64,000 bases of DNA from Drechslerella dactyloides (GCA_020064725.1 JAGTWJ010000017.1:2294001-2358000), one strand, 5' to 3'; counted from the stretch's first letter, positions 11,995 through 25,920 are shown. Translations and numbers: made by a program. The notes: a model not told the origin generated them from the sequence alone.

Positions 11995-14900
11995 CCAGCG
12001 GAAGGTTTCAAGGTGAGTAGTATTTTTTATTTTTTTGTCTTGTGCTTATCGGTTGGGTTTCGAATTTAAATTAGCTTGTGGCGATGGGTCGACTCGTGCG
12101 CGTTGTCGTCGCCGTCTAACGTGAATCAAATACGTAAACGGATGAAACCAACGGGACGAAGGGTACGAAACGGCGGTGTGTCGGCCTGTGAAGCCGGCCC
12201 CGGCATATATAAACAAGTACGCCCTGAGGTTGCAGGATTTCGGTACGATGCCGCAGTGATGATATATATTCTCCGGTGGTCACACGACCTATCGGATTTC
12301 GTGATGTTATCAACGGCTGATTATCGTCGTCTGGACAGTTAAGCTAACTGCAGGCCAACGAGCTCGTCAATGCAATATCAAGCGTAGAGATGTTAATGGC
12401 GGGCTACCCGAGCTTTTACATAAGTAGCATACTTGTATTTCTCGGCGTAAATTAGCGGTGTGTAGCCAATTCGTTTCTCGCAGCCGTGCAGCTAGCAAGG
12501 TCAGGCGGACGGAATTAACTCGATCTGCAACGGGGCTGAGGCCCTCGATTAGCTATTAGGGCGACGTGCAGCAGCGAGGAATCCAATGGGGACGGGTGAC
12601 TGAGTGTTTCCCTCAGTATCAAGGGCGAGCCAACAGCAAAGAGCGTCGGGCAGAGATATGAGATATGAGATGCGAGATTGCCGGCTGTGGTTGCGGACGA
12701 TATCGTATTATATGTGGTTGAGGGCGTCGGCAGCCGATAGCCAATGAGAGAAGCCGGAAGCTGGATCAAGGTGCGACCTTTCCTTTCTGGCACACGGGCC
12801 GTCTAAGAACGTCCGCAATTGGTACAATGCTGCTGGTGCATGATGTTCGAAGATGCGGAGCAAAAGCAGGACGGAGGTAAGAGAAATAAACGGAAAGGCT
12901 CAATCTCGAGCAGACCTGCGGACAGGACCGGCAGGGACGCTTGTGACTACAGCAGCGAGAAGTTCGGAGTCGAGCGTCGAGTGCTCGAGTGTCGAATCGG
13001 GCAGGAACCGCGCCGCAACGTAACCTATATTAACTCTGGCGAGGAAATTTGATATTTAGAGACGGTGTGTCGAGAGTAATCCACCCGATGCCATGCCGTG
13101 GCGAAATATGAATCCGGGGATTGTAGCCGTCTGCTTCTGACTGCGACGCTTCGACGGAGTTCGGTGCCGTGCAAGGCCCAGCGATATAGCAGTCCCCAGT
13201 CAGGATGCTGTCAAGAAGGTAGGGATATATGGATAGGCGACTAGACCCCTCGCGGTGCTAGTCGTTTTCCAGGGACGACGTCGTATAGCTTGCGGCAGTT
13301 GGAGGTTTCTTTTTGCCAGGCGCGGCGAGCTGACTTCTGACTGGCCAGCTCCCGTATTTAATCTTCGTTCCTTTCTTCTAGGCCGTCGGGAGAACAGGAC
13401 GGAAATGAAAATAAAACATCGAGCGGACCATCGACAGTGGGGGGGTGCCGTATTTAGGAGGCGGACAGGGCAGCACGTCTCGACGTACTACGACCGCTGT
13501 TGGTGTTTCACCGACGTCCACAGCAGTCCACCACCGCCGGCCTGCCTGCGATTACCAGAACTGAACGCTTCATTAACGAACTTGCATCCACTTCGCTCGC
13601 TCGCTCGGCCCTTGTCCTCTTCGTTTGGTTCGACCTCGAGCTTCTCTACGACGCGAACGGACGCTCGTTACCATTACATACACGCAACCAGACGAACCTG
13701 CAGCATGCCACGCACAGGTCTGCCTGCCTGGCTTATAATAGCTTGATCAAGCACCTGGGCATGGGGGTGCCTTCCTCCCTTTTGAGATACCCGCGATTCG
13801 CCGAACCTTCTTCAAGCAGCCTAGCCTCGTGATTCAGGTTGCCGCGAGGCTGGCAAGACAGGCCTTCGTAGGAGGTTGTCCCTGGCCTCGACATAGATCC
13901 AGACACCAGACCCTGGGTTGGGCTCTGCAATCTTACCACGCCAGGTCGTTTTTTTAGCAGTCTTGTGGATTTTCTTTTGTTCTGACTGTGGTCGATATTG
14001 ATATATTCTGGATGAACACTCCGTCCTTTCGCCATCAGGTATATAAGTATATACCGGACAGCGAATAAATCCGTGGAGAAAGAAGACTCGCGAGAATACG
14101 GGTAATGCAAACCCACACGGCAAACCTGTCATGCAGGGTTATCTGCGTATGTGCAACAGAAATTACCGTCGACCCTTCAAAAATTATGGTGGTTGTGCAC
14201 TGCATCTCCGACCCGGCATGGATGTATTTTATGCAATTGGGAATAGAGGTGCGGCCGGTCCCTATAACAGCCGATGTTATATGGCACACCGTGTCACAAG
14301 CACGCAAAGGGGGCAGGAGGTGGTCATAGGGCCCCATTTACAACATCCTGATGTCACACTCACGATTTTTAGATTTCAAGATTTGCGACTCCCAGGCCCC
14401 TCCCCTCGCGATCTGCGTCTACACGCGTAACTTACCTCGACCGAAGTCCATCCGGACGAATGCACCGGCAATTGATACGATCGATCGATAGCCCAGAATA
14501 TTAAACTTTGCCAACCGGAAGTCTATCTTAGTGCGCAGGATATAATCCGTGCGGATGTCTTGAAGTCAAAGAAGATTACGGCAGGTGTCGGAAAGTGCTT
14601 CAACTCGCAACTTTACAAAGTCGGCATGGCGTTGGCGCCCTCCGCAGGCTTTACTCCAGCGGGTAGCTTGAAGCCTTGAATCGCATGTGGGACGTGACCC
14701 TAATGCGATCCTGCGCTAGCATGCAAACAACTTAACAACTTCGACTATCGATATTTGATATGCGAGTCAGATAGACTTACTTAATATAACCGTTTGGGAG
14801 AATGGTCTGATATATCGCACAGGATGTGCGTTAATTTCAGGCCTAAATTTGCGATTGCTGCTTATCCCAAGCAGGTCGAGGCCTGCATGTAACGTAATCC

Positions 14901-17900
14901 TTCTCGTAGACGTCACGACATTTAAATTCCAAGTAATTTGGTAGTTTCCTGGTATATTTGGGTTTTCGCCTCCTGCCGTTTTAACGTTTTGAACGCCAAC
15001 TTGCCACGGCGATATCCCTGGGGAATCCCGGGAACCGTCAACTTTGGCCGGCAGAGGCGTCCAGTCTTGTGGTTCTTGGTTTCGCCAGGCCTGGTGTCGG
15101 TCGGTCTTGGTTCTTTCTTAGCATCGTGACATATGCATAATTTTCGGCAGCTAAGCTATCACGTCGATTTTGAAACTAGGTAGCCGGCGCAACACGCAGT
15201 ATAACGTTACTTAAGCAAGGAATCTTTCCCCCTAGCCTTGAAGCCAGCGGTTTCCCTTTCTTCATTCAGAGTATTGGCGAGCGTCTGTCTCGCGCTAGAT
15301 ATCGTATTGCCTCGACCAAAGGGGATACTGGTATAACAGCCAATCCGACCTTCCAAAGCAAATACCGCAATATCGAACGACCCAACGGGTTGCAACGTCT
15401 AGAGTGACTAGCCAGGGAATATTGTCTAATCCGTTGGGATTACGAATCATCCAGGGACAAAAGAACTGGTCGTCCGGTCGTCCGCTTGCATAGGGGAGCC
15501 AACATGAAACATATCCACATTCACACACAAACACATGCTCGTGTCTACCGTAAAGTCCTCAGTATGAGAAAAACACTATTTGCAAAGCGATATCAGACCC
15601 GCGTGGAGGCTTTGCAGATAGACCTGACAGACAGTCTCATTTGGGGACTATCGTTTCGTAATCGTTATTCGGCAGCGTGGAGAGCCCTGCCGACTTGATC
15701 GGACGGACGGTGGGGAATGTTTCCAATTAGTGTCTTTGCATGCAGAGTGCCATGTCAAAACGTCGAAACTGGGTGCCTGATCGATAGACTTTGAGGTGCA
15801 GAGAGAGGGGGTGTCAACTGCGCATGCACTTTGCGCACAAGCGATAGAGTACTTGTAGAGCACCGTGTCGGTCTGTTGGTACCGGTACCGATGCAGGTAC
15901 AGTATACCGACGCAACATGAGACAATGGGTATCTCCGTCTGACGGATCGTCCTATCAGCGCGCAATTCGCGGTTAGAGATGTGGGGAATGAGAAAGAGAC
16001 GGAAGGAGGTTAAGTCACTCCAGTCACTTCGAAGGCCTGATCATCGTCGTCATTGCGGGTTTAAACGATTCTGCAGAATTAGAGCTTGGTCGCGACAGAC
16101 AGTCTGGTTGCGTAGTGAGCGCAGATACAAATGCTGGATGTGGTGGCTGAGAGGCCGGTACTGAGAACAAAGTTGAGGCTTCGTGCATGCGCGTGCATAC
16201 CGGTACGTCTAGCTCGCAGCCCTAGAGGTCGAACGATGCAAACGTGATTCGATCGCAATGTCTGCTGATGTAATGGCCATTAATGGCAGAGAGAAACCCG
16301 AACCTAAAAGTCGATTTTGAAGGGAAAGGGAATTCGTGTCGACATCCTTATTGCGGTCGATGTGTAAAAATACGTCACTCCATCCACTGTACCTAAATAT
16401 ACTTCCTTGTGTCTGCATGGATATTGGAAGTATGCATGCTGCATCGAAGTCGGTACAGCTGAAGGGCGAAAGAAAATACCAGTGCCGTCGCCCTCCGATG
16501 AGGCATCATGATCATGTGCTTGTCACTCGCTTTTGCCCTCGCCTACGACCCGGGTCCGTCAGCGTCCACCCGGCACTGATCGGCCCCCGTTGGCCGTCGC
16601 GTCTGCAGGTACCCTCTTTCTCGACGGGTGCCTGGTCGATAAGCTGGCCTGCGCATTCTCGGCGTGGGGTCAGTCGCATCTTTCGCGCAGCGATATCATA
16701 TCACGTTTGCTATTTTCGCCTGCCTGTCTGCATGCACTGCGGATGTGGAGGTCGAGAGAGAAAAAAAAGTTAAATGTTCGAACCAGTCGGTTATGAGGCG
16801 TCAAGCGAGAGATTGGAAGGGGTGCTTCCTCAGGTCGCCAAAGTGGAAAAGGATCAGCCTGCATCCACTGCACTGCAGATGGGCTGCTGCCTGCACAGCT
16901 GCCTTCCATATGGGAATTTCGAATGGCGAAAGCAGAGCAATTCATCAATCGAACAATAAGCGAGCTCAATGTGCATTGCGTCGTCGACAGGGTCATGGTG
17001 CATATGCTGGTGCAGAGGCCGTTCCAAATATCTGCTGCATTGCGGGTTGTGAACATAGACATTCGAGTAAACTTGCAGACCGACAGTGATAACGTTGCTG
17101 GACGAATGACGAAAGGAAGGATATACCAATGGTCCACATAGCCGACTCACGGGATAGCAAGTTGACGAGCCGTGTTCGGGCTCCTAATAGCTGGGATTCT
17201 GATATATTACTGTCATGACTAAAAAGCTGTGGCGGGTGGAGTTCGGATGGGAAGAGAGAGAGATATTTCGTATTTCAGCCGGAATCGGTGCATGCAGCTG
17301 CGTGAATCGAAGTCTCAATTATGTAACCTGCCGGGCGTCGAGGTCACTTGACCGGACAGCCCCTTGTTCCCAAATGTCGAGACTTGCCACCAAGGAGGCG
17401 TCCATGCCGCGGGAACTGTCTGGGACAGAAGTCGCTGTCCCTGACGTTTCTATCTTATCGAGCGAGAAGCAAGGAGAGCCATGTCTAGGACAGGTGTGAT
17501 AGATTGGGCGGCCCAGTTGACCACCGTCCCGTCTACCGGACCCGACGACGGGCCCAACACCTACACCTGTGCGCGCCAGATGGGCCGCCACTGTGCACTG
17601 ACTGGATCTAGACCATCACATCACCCACATCTCAGCCGGTCTCCACTCGACGCGGCATCGACGCCCAAGCACCGGCAGGAGCGAGCGAGGGAGCACGGAC
17701 CGCGGACAGGAAAAGGAAATTTGCCGACATCCAGTCACCCATCCGGATCGTGCTGCCATGGTTTTAGGCTCACCAAAAACCTGATCATGGCGTCGGTGGG
17801 CTCCGCTTCACGCCAGTTGGGTGCATGCATGGATCGCTGACCGAAGAACCAAATCTCCTGTGCAGAATCTTAAAAGCATGCAGCACGCCGAGCTTTCCAA

Positions 17901-19657
17901 ACCGGACGACAGGGCAATGAGAAGAAGAAGGGTGATAATAAACGAGCAGGACGCCGGACTGCGTCCCCGCTATCCCACGATGGGAGCGGATCAGCATACG
18001 TCGGGGGCTCCACGAGACTGCAAGCCGGTGCGATCTGCCCTCTGCAGGGCCTGGCATGGCATGATGCTTGAGTCGTTCAATCGGACAGCCAGAACAGGAG
18101 CGCTGCACCTCCTTGCCTGTTCCGGGCCACGTGGAGATGCCCTTGCTGAGAGGATTAGACGGACGTCCGCACTATGAGCGAAACAGCAAACGCCAGCTGC
18201 ATGACATTCTCGTCCCCTCATCCCTCCTCACCCTATTTCGTACTGTTCACCCTGGCAAATTTTGTTTCGAAGGCATCATCACCATGGCCATGGCCTTGGA
18301 GCAAGCTTGCAAGCTAACTGACTAGCCAGCTGTTGTCACCAGCTAAACAATGGCTCTATCATTTTAAACCTATTTTTGGACATCTTTTGATGTTCGGCTG
18401 TGACGGAATTGGCTTGATACCCTTTTCAAATACTCGACCGACGGATTCATATTCTTGCATGCATACGGGCTATACTTTACACACAGAAGTATAACATGTG
18501 CGACATGAGCTGCAATGGCAGATTGGTGAAATCTGCATCCTGCAGCTGCTGTCTCGCGCTCCACCTGCCCTTGTCGGCGGACTCTGCCACGAGTGCGAGC
18601 TGACATCTTGATCGGTGACCGTTCCATGTTCCTGCTTTGGATGACGGCGCCCCACAGTCACCAGCAGTTGTGCCATGCGGCCCTCCTTCGCTTGCAATCA
18701 CGAAGAGATTAAAACTTGAAAATCACTGACCCTTCTGGCGCACTGCTCCGTCGGTGAGAAGTTGCAGCCTGCCGTCCCCAATTCCAATTCCAACTCCCAG
18801 ATCCACCACGAGGTTCTCTCGGGGTGGACGGGAACCGAAAGGGCTCACGAAAATATGCTATTTTCGCACGCCGTTCGGGAAAAAAGAGGGCATGATCATG
18901 AAACAACCTGACGATGGAGAAGGGGACGCTCAGGCCGCCGAACCAAGGTTTTTTTTGTCGTTCTTCCTTGCACCGAGGAATCCCTGCCGGCGTGCTCCCT
19001 CTTTTGGATTGGCTGTTGAGGGGATCCTTTCCCAGCTTCGCTTCGGGTTCATTCGATTTTAACCTGCTTGGTTGCCATGCTGCAGCAAGCAGACGGGCAG
19101 GCAAGCAGCTATAATCAAAATAATATGTCCCGATACTAATGCCACGTTCCAGGCGGTAAATTTGGCACCGCAAACCGAGCTCGCATGTGAGCCATGTGGT
19201 GCTCCCCCCTTCCCTTTCCCTTTCGTTCGTTTCACCGTCTGGGTTAGCCCCAGTTGCGGTAATGTAATGAAAGGCCAATGGTCGGGTGCGGCCTGCGACT
19301 CAGCCTGGTCGGTCAGTTCGGAAATCAGCATTTGGTCTGCCCACCCCTAATCCACACCTTGTTGCACTAAGGTTTATGATTTAATTGACCTGCTTGCCCC
19401 GGCCGACGTCTCGAGCTTTTTAAAAAGAAGCCATTCTCACCTTCCCTTCCTTCCCATTTCCATCTTGCTCTGTTATCAATCAAGATCGCACAGTCAAGTT
19501 TTTATTCTTTTTTCATCCAACCAATTTACCCGACGATATATATCGATCGCGCAGAGATATAAACAGTCAAAGCTTTTTTACTTCCCGGACGAGACTACGA
19601 TTGTTTGACACAGTCGTGCAGTTTGGTACCATCCACATACATACAACAAACAGCAAG
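11995..19657. other. 7.7 kb gene-poor intergenic region
   Basis: No frame here shows a recognisable domain, consistent splice sites or a sensible start over any length. The open frames at 13255-13746, 16336-17089 and 17481-18177 overlap each other on both strands and read as low-complexity Arg/Ser/Cys peptides. TGCATGCA occurs at 15737, 16729, 17289, 17822 and 18456. The last 300 bp are T/C-rich with a TATAAA-like element near 19557 and look like the promoter of the gene at 19658. No tRNA or 5S rRNA was found by eye. A long non-coding RNA or a regulatory role is possible but not shown. Confidence 0.5.
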
Positions 19658-20159
19658 ATGACCACCTCCCTAGATTCTGACCGCCCCATCCTAGCTGTAA
19701 GCACATTATCCGCCCCCTATTGTTGGTGTCCTGGAGATATTTAGTCTCCAACATTTCAGTCATCTATATCGTCAGCGTGCTTATCGCGTTGTGTTATGAT
19801 GCTCTGTGCCTGCATTGTGTCTATTTGCCCTTTGTGGACTTGTGCTCACATTCTTTGACCGAAAAAAACAGATGTCGGAGAAAGCGAAGAGACGTACCTC
19901 GACACTATCGGCTGTCTCCAGCAGCGCGCAATCCCTTACCCCGTCGCAGTACAGCCGCGAGGCCGGTATCATAGAAATCACCAATGGCTTCATCAAACTC
20001 GACGTTCCGCGCCTCCAAGAACAACGATTCACCCTGACCGAGCAGAAGGGTGGTGAACTCGGCAAGCTTGCTCTCGGCGCCAAACTCGAGAGAGCCCTCG
20101 GACGGCGGATGACGGGCCAAGACGCCGTCTTCAGAAAGAAGAAGAAGGTTCTTCAGTGA
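19658..20159 (+). CDS. Conserved small basic fungal protein, function unknown (108 aa)
   Basis: Two exons, 19658-19696 (13 codons) and 19872-20159, are joined by a GTAAGC...CAG intron in phase 0 and give 108 aa. The C-terminal half (ITNGFIKLDVPRLQEQRF, then GGELGKLALGAKLERALGRR and MTGQDAVF) resembles a short protein I associate with many Pezizomycotina genomes. I know no function for it. It ends in a basic run (KKKKVL) and has no signal peptide or membrane segment. The second exon begins with its own ATG, so a 95-aa product starting at 19872 is the alternative. The tiny first exon is supported by an ATG in good context and by the consensus donor. Confidence 0.72.
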
Positions 20160-22978
20160 ACAGTTGACAACTCTCCACGGTTGTCTCTACTCGCTCGCCT
20201 TCCCTTTGTATCGGCCGACCGGTCCAGTTGATTGGATCCACGGAAACTCCCACATGCACACCAACCACATTATCACCATACACCCCATACCCATTCGCAA
20301 CATGCAAGAGCCCGGACTCTGCGTGGGGAAACCCAGTCTTTCGGGTAGACTAGTTACGTTAGACGGGCCTTTGGACAGGATGAGGTGTCCGTACCTCGTG
20401 GATAGAGGATAGATAGAGTTCATCCATCGATCATCCGTACGTCCGGCCGAGGCGGTCTCGCTCGTTCAGGCACCGAAGGTTCAAATCTCGACATTGTATT
20501 TAGGGTTCTCGTTTCTGGTATCTTTGGGAATGACGCTTGCCGTCCGTGCAATGCCTGTTTCATTTGTCCGTCTATGCTTTTGTGTGTCTGGGTATCTGGT
20601 TGTATGCATGCAATTTGTTCTGTTATATCATCTCATCTCATCTAGCTTACGCACGTCTCGATCACGTCTACATTGTTATGGTGGCTTTGCATGCATCGGA
20701 AGTACCAGTTTAGTGTTTAGTCTTGCCTTGTATTCTCTTTCGCGTTCTGGGTCTATTAAATAGTATTTCTAGTCTTCAACTATATTATATACCGTCATTG
20801 CCTTCGTCTTTTGGTCCAATGCTTGTTATTACAAGAGTTCATAGGATGGACCGGTGCCATTTCTATAAACAACTATAGTGTGCTAATATCTATATTATCT
20901 TGTTCCGTCGGCAATCGAATCGATCAACAGACTTTAAAACTCTCAGCCTTACAAGACTTGCGTGCTACAAGGTTACCAATAGAGTGGTTTACTCTGCCTG
21001 CAGATCTAGCTCGGGATAGATCACCAACGATATTGCCAATTCTTGAGGCCGAGAGGCCAAAAGGCTAAAGTTGGATACTAGCCTTCTCAGCGACAGGCGG
21101 CAGCGCGGTCGCCGAATCTGGCGATGGTGGGAGGACATCGGAACGCCACCATTTCGGAGAGCGAAATTTGAATTATAAGTGAGATGCGTCGACGCGGGTA
21201 TGTACGTTACGTTTTAAGGCATAGTTATCATATGATACGGATTCTATAGGGGTTTAGCTTTGTTGCTTGTTGTTCTTCCCCTTTGCGGGGAGGAAGTTTT
21301 TCTCCAACAACTGGCTTCTTTGCGAAGTCTTCCAGACGCATGGCGTGCATGATGTATGAAAGCATATGTGCATACTGGACGCACAGAGAAGAGTGCGGAC
21401 CGGGCCTTCAGCGTGGTGCCTACCCTTCCTTTCGCTGTGAGTTACCAGGGATTTGAGATCGAGACTGCCGGACGCATGAATCTTCATGCATTGGATTGTC
21501 CGGATTTTCAACTTGGGAGAACGGAAGTTTGTATGTAAATTGTTCCCCGCTAGTTACGCGCCTGGTTTCTTCGCGGAAAGTGCGAGGTATTTTGCATGTA
21601 GGAGCAATCATATGACTGCCGGGAGCCGTCGTTTGCCATTGCCCGTTACTATTCTAGGCAGTCGAACGTTTTGCACGAGGGATGACTTGCACTATCGATA
21701 TCGATAAAGCAACATCCGATATTGATAGAGGGATGATGGATAGCCGCGGGCCAGCAGCCACGCTGCAAGCCGCAGAGCTAGAGGCATAACGGCTGGCTGT
21801 TAATATCTCCGAGAGATTGATACACGTTACAACGAATGGCTTTCCCGTCCCGCGAATTGGATGCGGAACGGTGAATTGGATTCAGAGTCGCGGTTATCGA
21901 CCCGGCTTTGTGATTGATGTATATCATTGTGGTTAGCTGAATCGACGCCTTCGCTCTCATTCGCTGCTGTGCCGGTTGCTCGCGACAGGATAGGGAAGTC
22001 GAGCCCGGATTCGGCGAGATTCAGGCACAGAATGAGGCCGGACTAAGGCACGAGTGCGGCGGGACAAAGAAGTGGAGCCGGGGCGTCTTTGTCCGGGCGT
22101 CTGGAGCAGCGCACATGTCATGAAGGACAACCTGCTTTGTCGTCGATGGACATGTTGGAGGTGGAGAGGGCCAGCGGTGGGGAGTTCGCAGGGCAAACAA
22201 CACAAAGCCGCCACACAGAAAAATTTGACCACTTTTCATCCTCCCAGCGATTATTTTTTTTGTGCCTGAACGTCTCCTCCACAAACCACAGCACAGCTAG
22301 CCGACCCTAGATAACTCACTCACCACCACGTCTCGACCTCCTCCACGTTCTTCCCTCCGTCCCTCCACCATCACCAATCGCTATCGACCACGGCCCCCCA
22401 CCATTCAATCAACCCACGTTACAGACTCTCTCACAAACTTCCGAAGGAGATCTCCTCTTCCTTTCCGTCCGCTGCCTCGCTAGGTCTTCCCGGTGCACGG
22501 CTCTTTTCTTCCTTGGTAACATCGTCGCTCCGCTTGGTACATCCTCGTTCAAGCGTTGCATTTAGCACCACCACCACCATCCATCTACATCCGTCATCAC
22601 CCACACGGCCTTTTCTACCCGTCTCTGTTTTCCTTTAGTTTTTGATAACGAGTTCCCTCCTTTGTTCTTTGTTGTCATAACTCGTTCTTGGCTTCGGTTT
22701 CCTTTCGTCTGGCCGTATTTGTCGTGCTTCTTCGATATCGATTCCATTGCCTCTGCTGTTTCCTGCGCCATCCGTCCATATTTATTTCGGAAGGCGCCTT
22801 GAGTTTTCTCCTCCACGCACTCGGTAAGTTGCCTTGCTCCGTTCCACAGCCGTCTCGAACGGACGTTTGCCCGTTGGGCTGTTTTAGAGGTGTCACTGAC
22901 CGGTCTTTAGATTCTTGCAACTACCCCAGCATACACGTCTTGAACCAACTCTCTACGGCCATAACACACCCTTCGACA
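20160..22978. other. Intergenic region before the G3BP-like gene
   Basis: The first part is the 3' flank of the small gene; TGCATGCA lies at 20605 and 20688. The 20494-20763 frame is hydrophobic by chance and lacks any family signature. From about 22.3 kb the plus strand becomes C/T-rich, as expected for the leader of the gene at 22979. Confidence 0.55.
22824..22910 (+). other. Probable 5' UTR intron of the G3BP-like gene
   Basis: GTAAGT donor, CACTGAC branch-like site and TTTAG acceptor, 87 bp, ending 69 bp before the start codon. The signals match those of the coding introns of the same gene. This is inference; no transcript was seen. Confidence 0.5.
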
Positions 22979-24809
22979 ATGGCTTCTACAAACACCGCTA
23001 ATGGACCCTCGGAGGTCTTTGCCGCGAACGCTACTCTCAATGGTGGTAACCCTGCCGCCGCTGCCACCGCCCCCGCCCCCTCCGCTTCCACCTCCGCCAC
23101 TGCTAGTCAGGGCTCCACTACCAACCCCGAGGAGATCGCTTGGTATTTTGTCGAGTCCTACTACACCACCCTTAACCGAACGCCCGAGAGGCTTCATGTA
23201 AGTTGACGCGTCCTGCTCGAATATCGATGGCCTGGGAAGTCGATCGCTGACATTTGCAATAGCTCTTCCATCAAAAGAAATCATCCTTCATCTGGGGTAC
23301 CGAGGGTGACAATGTCCCCGTCTCCCGCGGCCGCGGTGTAAGTTCTCCCGTCGTATAATCTCTAGTGTTGGCCGTTGCTGCAGTGAACTGATTAGGTTTC
23401 TTTCGCGATCAACAGGAAATCCTCGAGCGGATAAAAGATCTCCAGTTCAAAGACTGCAAGGTCCGAGTAACAAATGTGGATTCCCAGACAAGCTTGAGTA
23501 GTGGCATCATTGTCCAGGTGCTCGGAGATATGACGAACAATGCAGAGCTTAGCAAGCGATTTGCACAAACGTTCTTTCTCGCCGAGCAGACCAATCCACA
23601 GGGTTACTACGTTCTGAACGACATCTTCAGGTACCTCAAGGACGAAGAGGAGGAGGAGGTGCTCGAGGGTGCGGTCGAAGAACCCGCTCCAGTCGCTGCC
23701 CCTGAGCCAGTCGCCGAAGAAGTTGCTGTTCCAGAAGAGAAGGAGCCCGAACCTGAGGTCGCTGCCGAACCGGAAGCCCCAGTCCCAGCTCCAGCTCCAG
23801 TTGTTGAGGAAGAGGTCAAGGAGGAGGCACCTGCCGAAGAGGTTGTTGAAAAGGTTGAGGAGCCTGTCGTTGAGCCGGAGGTTGAGAAGACGGAGGAGCC
23901 GGCTGCGGCCCCTGTCGTCCCTGTGGTTCCTGCAGTCCCGGCCGTTCCGGCCGTTCCCGTTGCACAGCCTGAAACCGCTGAGCCGGAACCCGCCACCCAG
24001 ACCGTCGCCGAACCTACCAAGACCGAAAACCAACCGCCGCCGCCCGCGCCCCAAGAACCACCCAAACCAGCTAAACCCGCAAGCTGGGCGGCTCTCCTCG
24101 CTCCCAAGACAACCGCTCCCCCCGCACCAGCTCAGCAAGCCGCTGCTCCGGCGCAAGCCCCCGCGACGACCACCCCCGCCGCCCAGAATACTTCGACGGC
24201 CCAGCCAGCACAGGCTAACAATAACAACAGTGGCTGGCAGACCACCGAATCCCGACGACAGAACCGTCCTGTTTCCATTTCTGGTGCCCCCGAAGGGCAG
24301 TCATCGGCTTATGTCAGAAGCACGACTGGGAGATTCACTGTCACCCATGAGCAGTTGAAGAACGCTCTTACGCCCTTCGGAGCGATCAACAATGTCAATA
24401 TTGTCGAAAAGGTAAGCACGTCCCGTAACTATAGATACTGCGTACGGTTTGCTAACTTGGATTGGGACAGAAACACGCATTTGTCGACTTCGCCGATGTA
24501 GCTGGTCTTCATGCGGCTGCCGCCGGTAACCCCCACCGCATTGGCGACCAGACCATCTTTGTTGAGGAGAGACGCCCACCGCGCCCGAGCAACTACTCCG
24601 GGCCAAACCGCGGCGGTCCATCCTTCCGAGGTGGTGAGCGACAGGGGAGCCGAGGCGCCCAGCGTGGCCCAGGGGACAGGGACCGACTTGACAGCAACCG
24701 CAATAGCATTGGCGGTGGACGCGGACAAGGAGGTAATGTTCGCGGCGGCGGCGGCCAATTCCAACGTGGCGGAAGAGGTATGGGTGCTGGCGCGGCCTCG
24801 TCGAACTAG
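22979..24809 (+). CDS. G3BP/Nxt3-like NTF2-RRM-RGG RNA-binding protein
   Basis: Four exons, 22979-23197, 23263-23337, 23416-24411 and 24471-24809, all in phase 0, give 542 aa. An NTF2-like domain (about residues 44-165) contains AWYFVESYYTTLNRTPERLH, SSFIWGTEG and AQTFFLAEQ. A long Glu/Pro/Ala-rich linker follows. An RRM (about 396-475) is split by the last intron, which falls between its two halves (NVNIVEK / KHAFVDFAD). The tail is RGG/GGR-rich. This order is that of metazoan G3BP, fission yeast Nxt3 and the Bre5 cofactor of the Ubp3 deubiquitinase. Expected roles, from the family, are stress-granule assembly and partnering a deubiquitinase in the cytoplasm. The acidic Pro/Glu/Ala linker is long and repetitive but keeps frame. 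Confidence 0.92.
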
Positions 24810-25865
24810 CGTGCCGACGGACCCCGCACCAAAGCGAACGGGCAGCCATCATGATCGAGAAACACCTTTCGGTCTAGGTCTATCCGTATAGCTTTGCGCT
24901 GCCTATCACCTTTTTTGCACTTTAAGTATGCCACTTTTACGCAAGAGCTACGTTCATGCTCTCGCACTTCGTTTTCAAACCGCTTGATTTATTGCTTGCG
25001 CCGTTCCCCCCCCTTCCACCGTCCATAACAACCTTTCGGTAGCCACGTCTCTATTCCTCTTGTTGTTGGCTTTCCTCCTCCCAATTTTCTCCTCTGGACA
25101 AGACATCTTTGTCTTTCCGGATCTCATCTTGTGAACTTATGGGGGTCATTCTTCGCTGGTGTCTACGGATTCTGCATTTGCTATTGGGGAAATTTGCTTA
25201 CTGTAATGCTTTATCCTTTTCATGATCTTTCTTTCTTCCAATTTGTTCGTTTTCGAGCGACATTGCTTACTTTCTTCTTTACTTTTACTTCTTTCCCCTC
25301 CGACGTGCTGATTTTTACGTGCATCGTCTTGGTGCATCTTCCGTGTCCATACCTTGCCCCGCCGCCCTTTTATTCTTCCACCATCACCCTCTATTATTCT
25401 TTGTATCTTTTATCATGGGACATGGCGACGATGCTGTTTTTCACTGCCCACACTTTTTTTTTTTTTTTCGACAAAAGCTTCTTTTTGTTGCTCATTATCT
25501 TATGTATTACGGCTTTCCCCTTGCATTTTCTTTCTTTCTTCCGTAATGAATGAATTCCACGTTAGTATAATTACATTGAGTCCCCTCTATCTTATCCACT
25601 GTGCACCTGCGAGATGGTGACCCTAGCCATTATATCATCCGCTACCGATTGGTATCGTTGTTGCCTTTGCCGTTAATATCATTTCCGTACGTGTGTTCTT
25701 TGCATACCTAGAGGTGGGGCTATGTGTGCATGACGAAGCTTCGCGGACGGACTATTCGGTTCTTTTCGACGATTCAATCGCATTATCTGGTGTTTTCGCG
25801 GTTGAGGAGTCCGAACCGGTGCATTTATGCATACATGCGGATGAGAGTGCGCAGGAAATTTCGTT

Positions 25866-25920
25866 CAGCACAGTGCAGCGCAGTACAGTATGGCATAGTA
25901 TAGTATAGTATAGTATAGCA
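25866..25920. repeat. Degenerate pentanucleotide array (CAGTA-like to TAGTA)
   Basis: A strict 5-bp period runs for about 55 bp. The units drift from CAGCA/CAGTG/CAGCG to CAGTA and then to four TAGTA copies, as if an old array had been partly re-homogenised. Confidence 0.75.

Noticed and set aside
22979..24809. Long minus-strand Gly/Ser/Ala-rich frames opposite the G3BP-like gene
   Set aside because: They are antisense shadows of the Glu/Pro/Ala-rich linker and the RGG codons.
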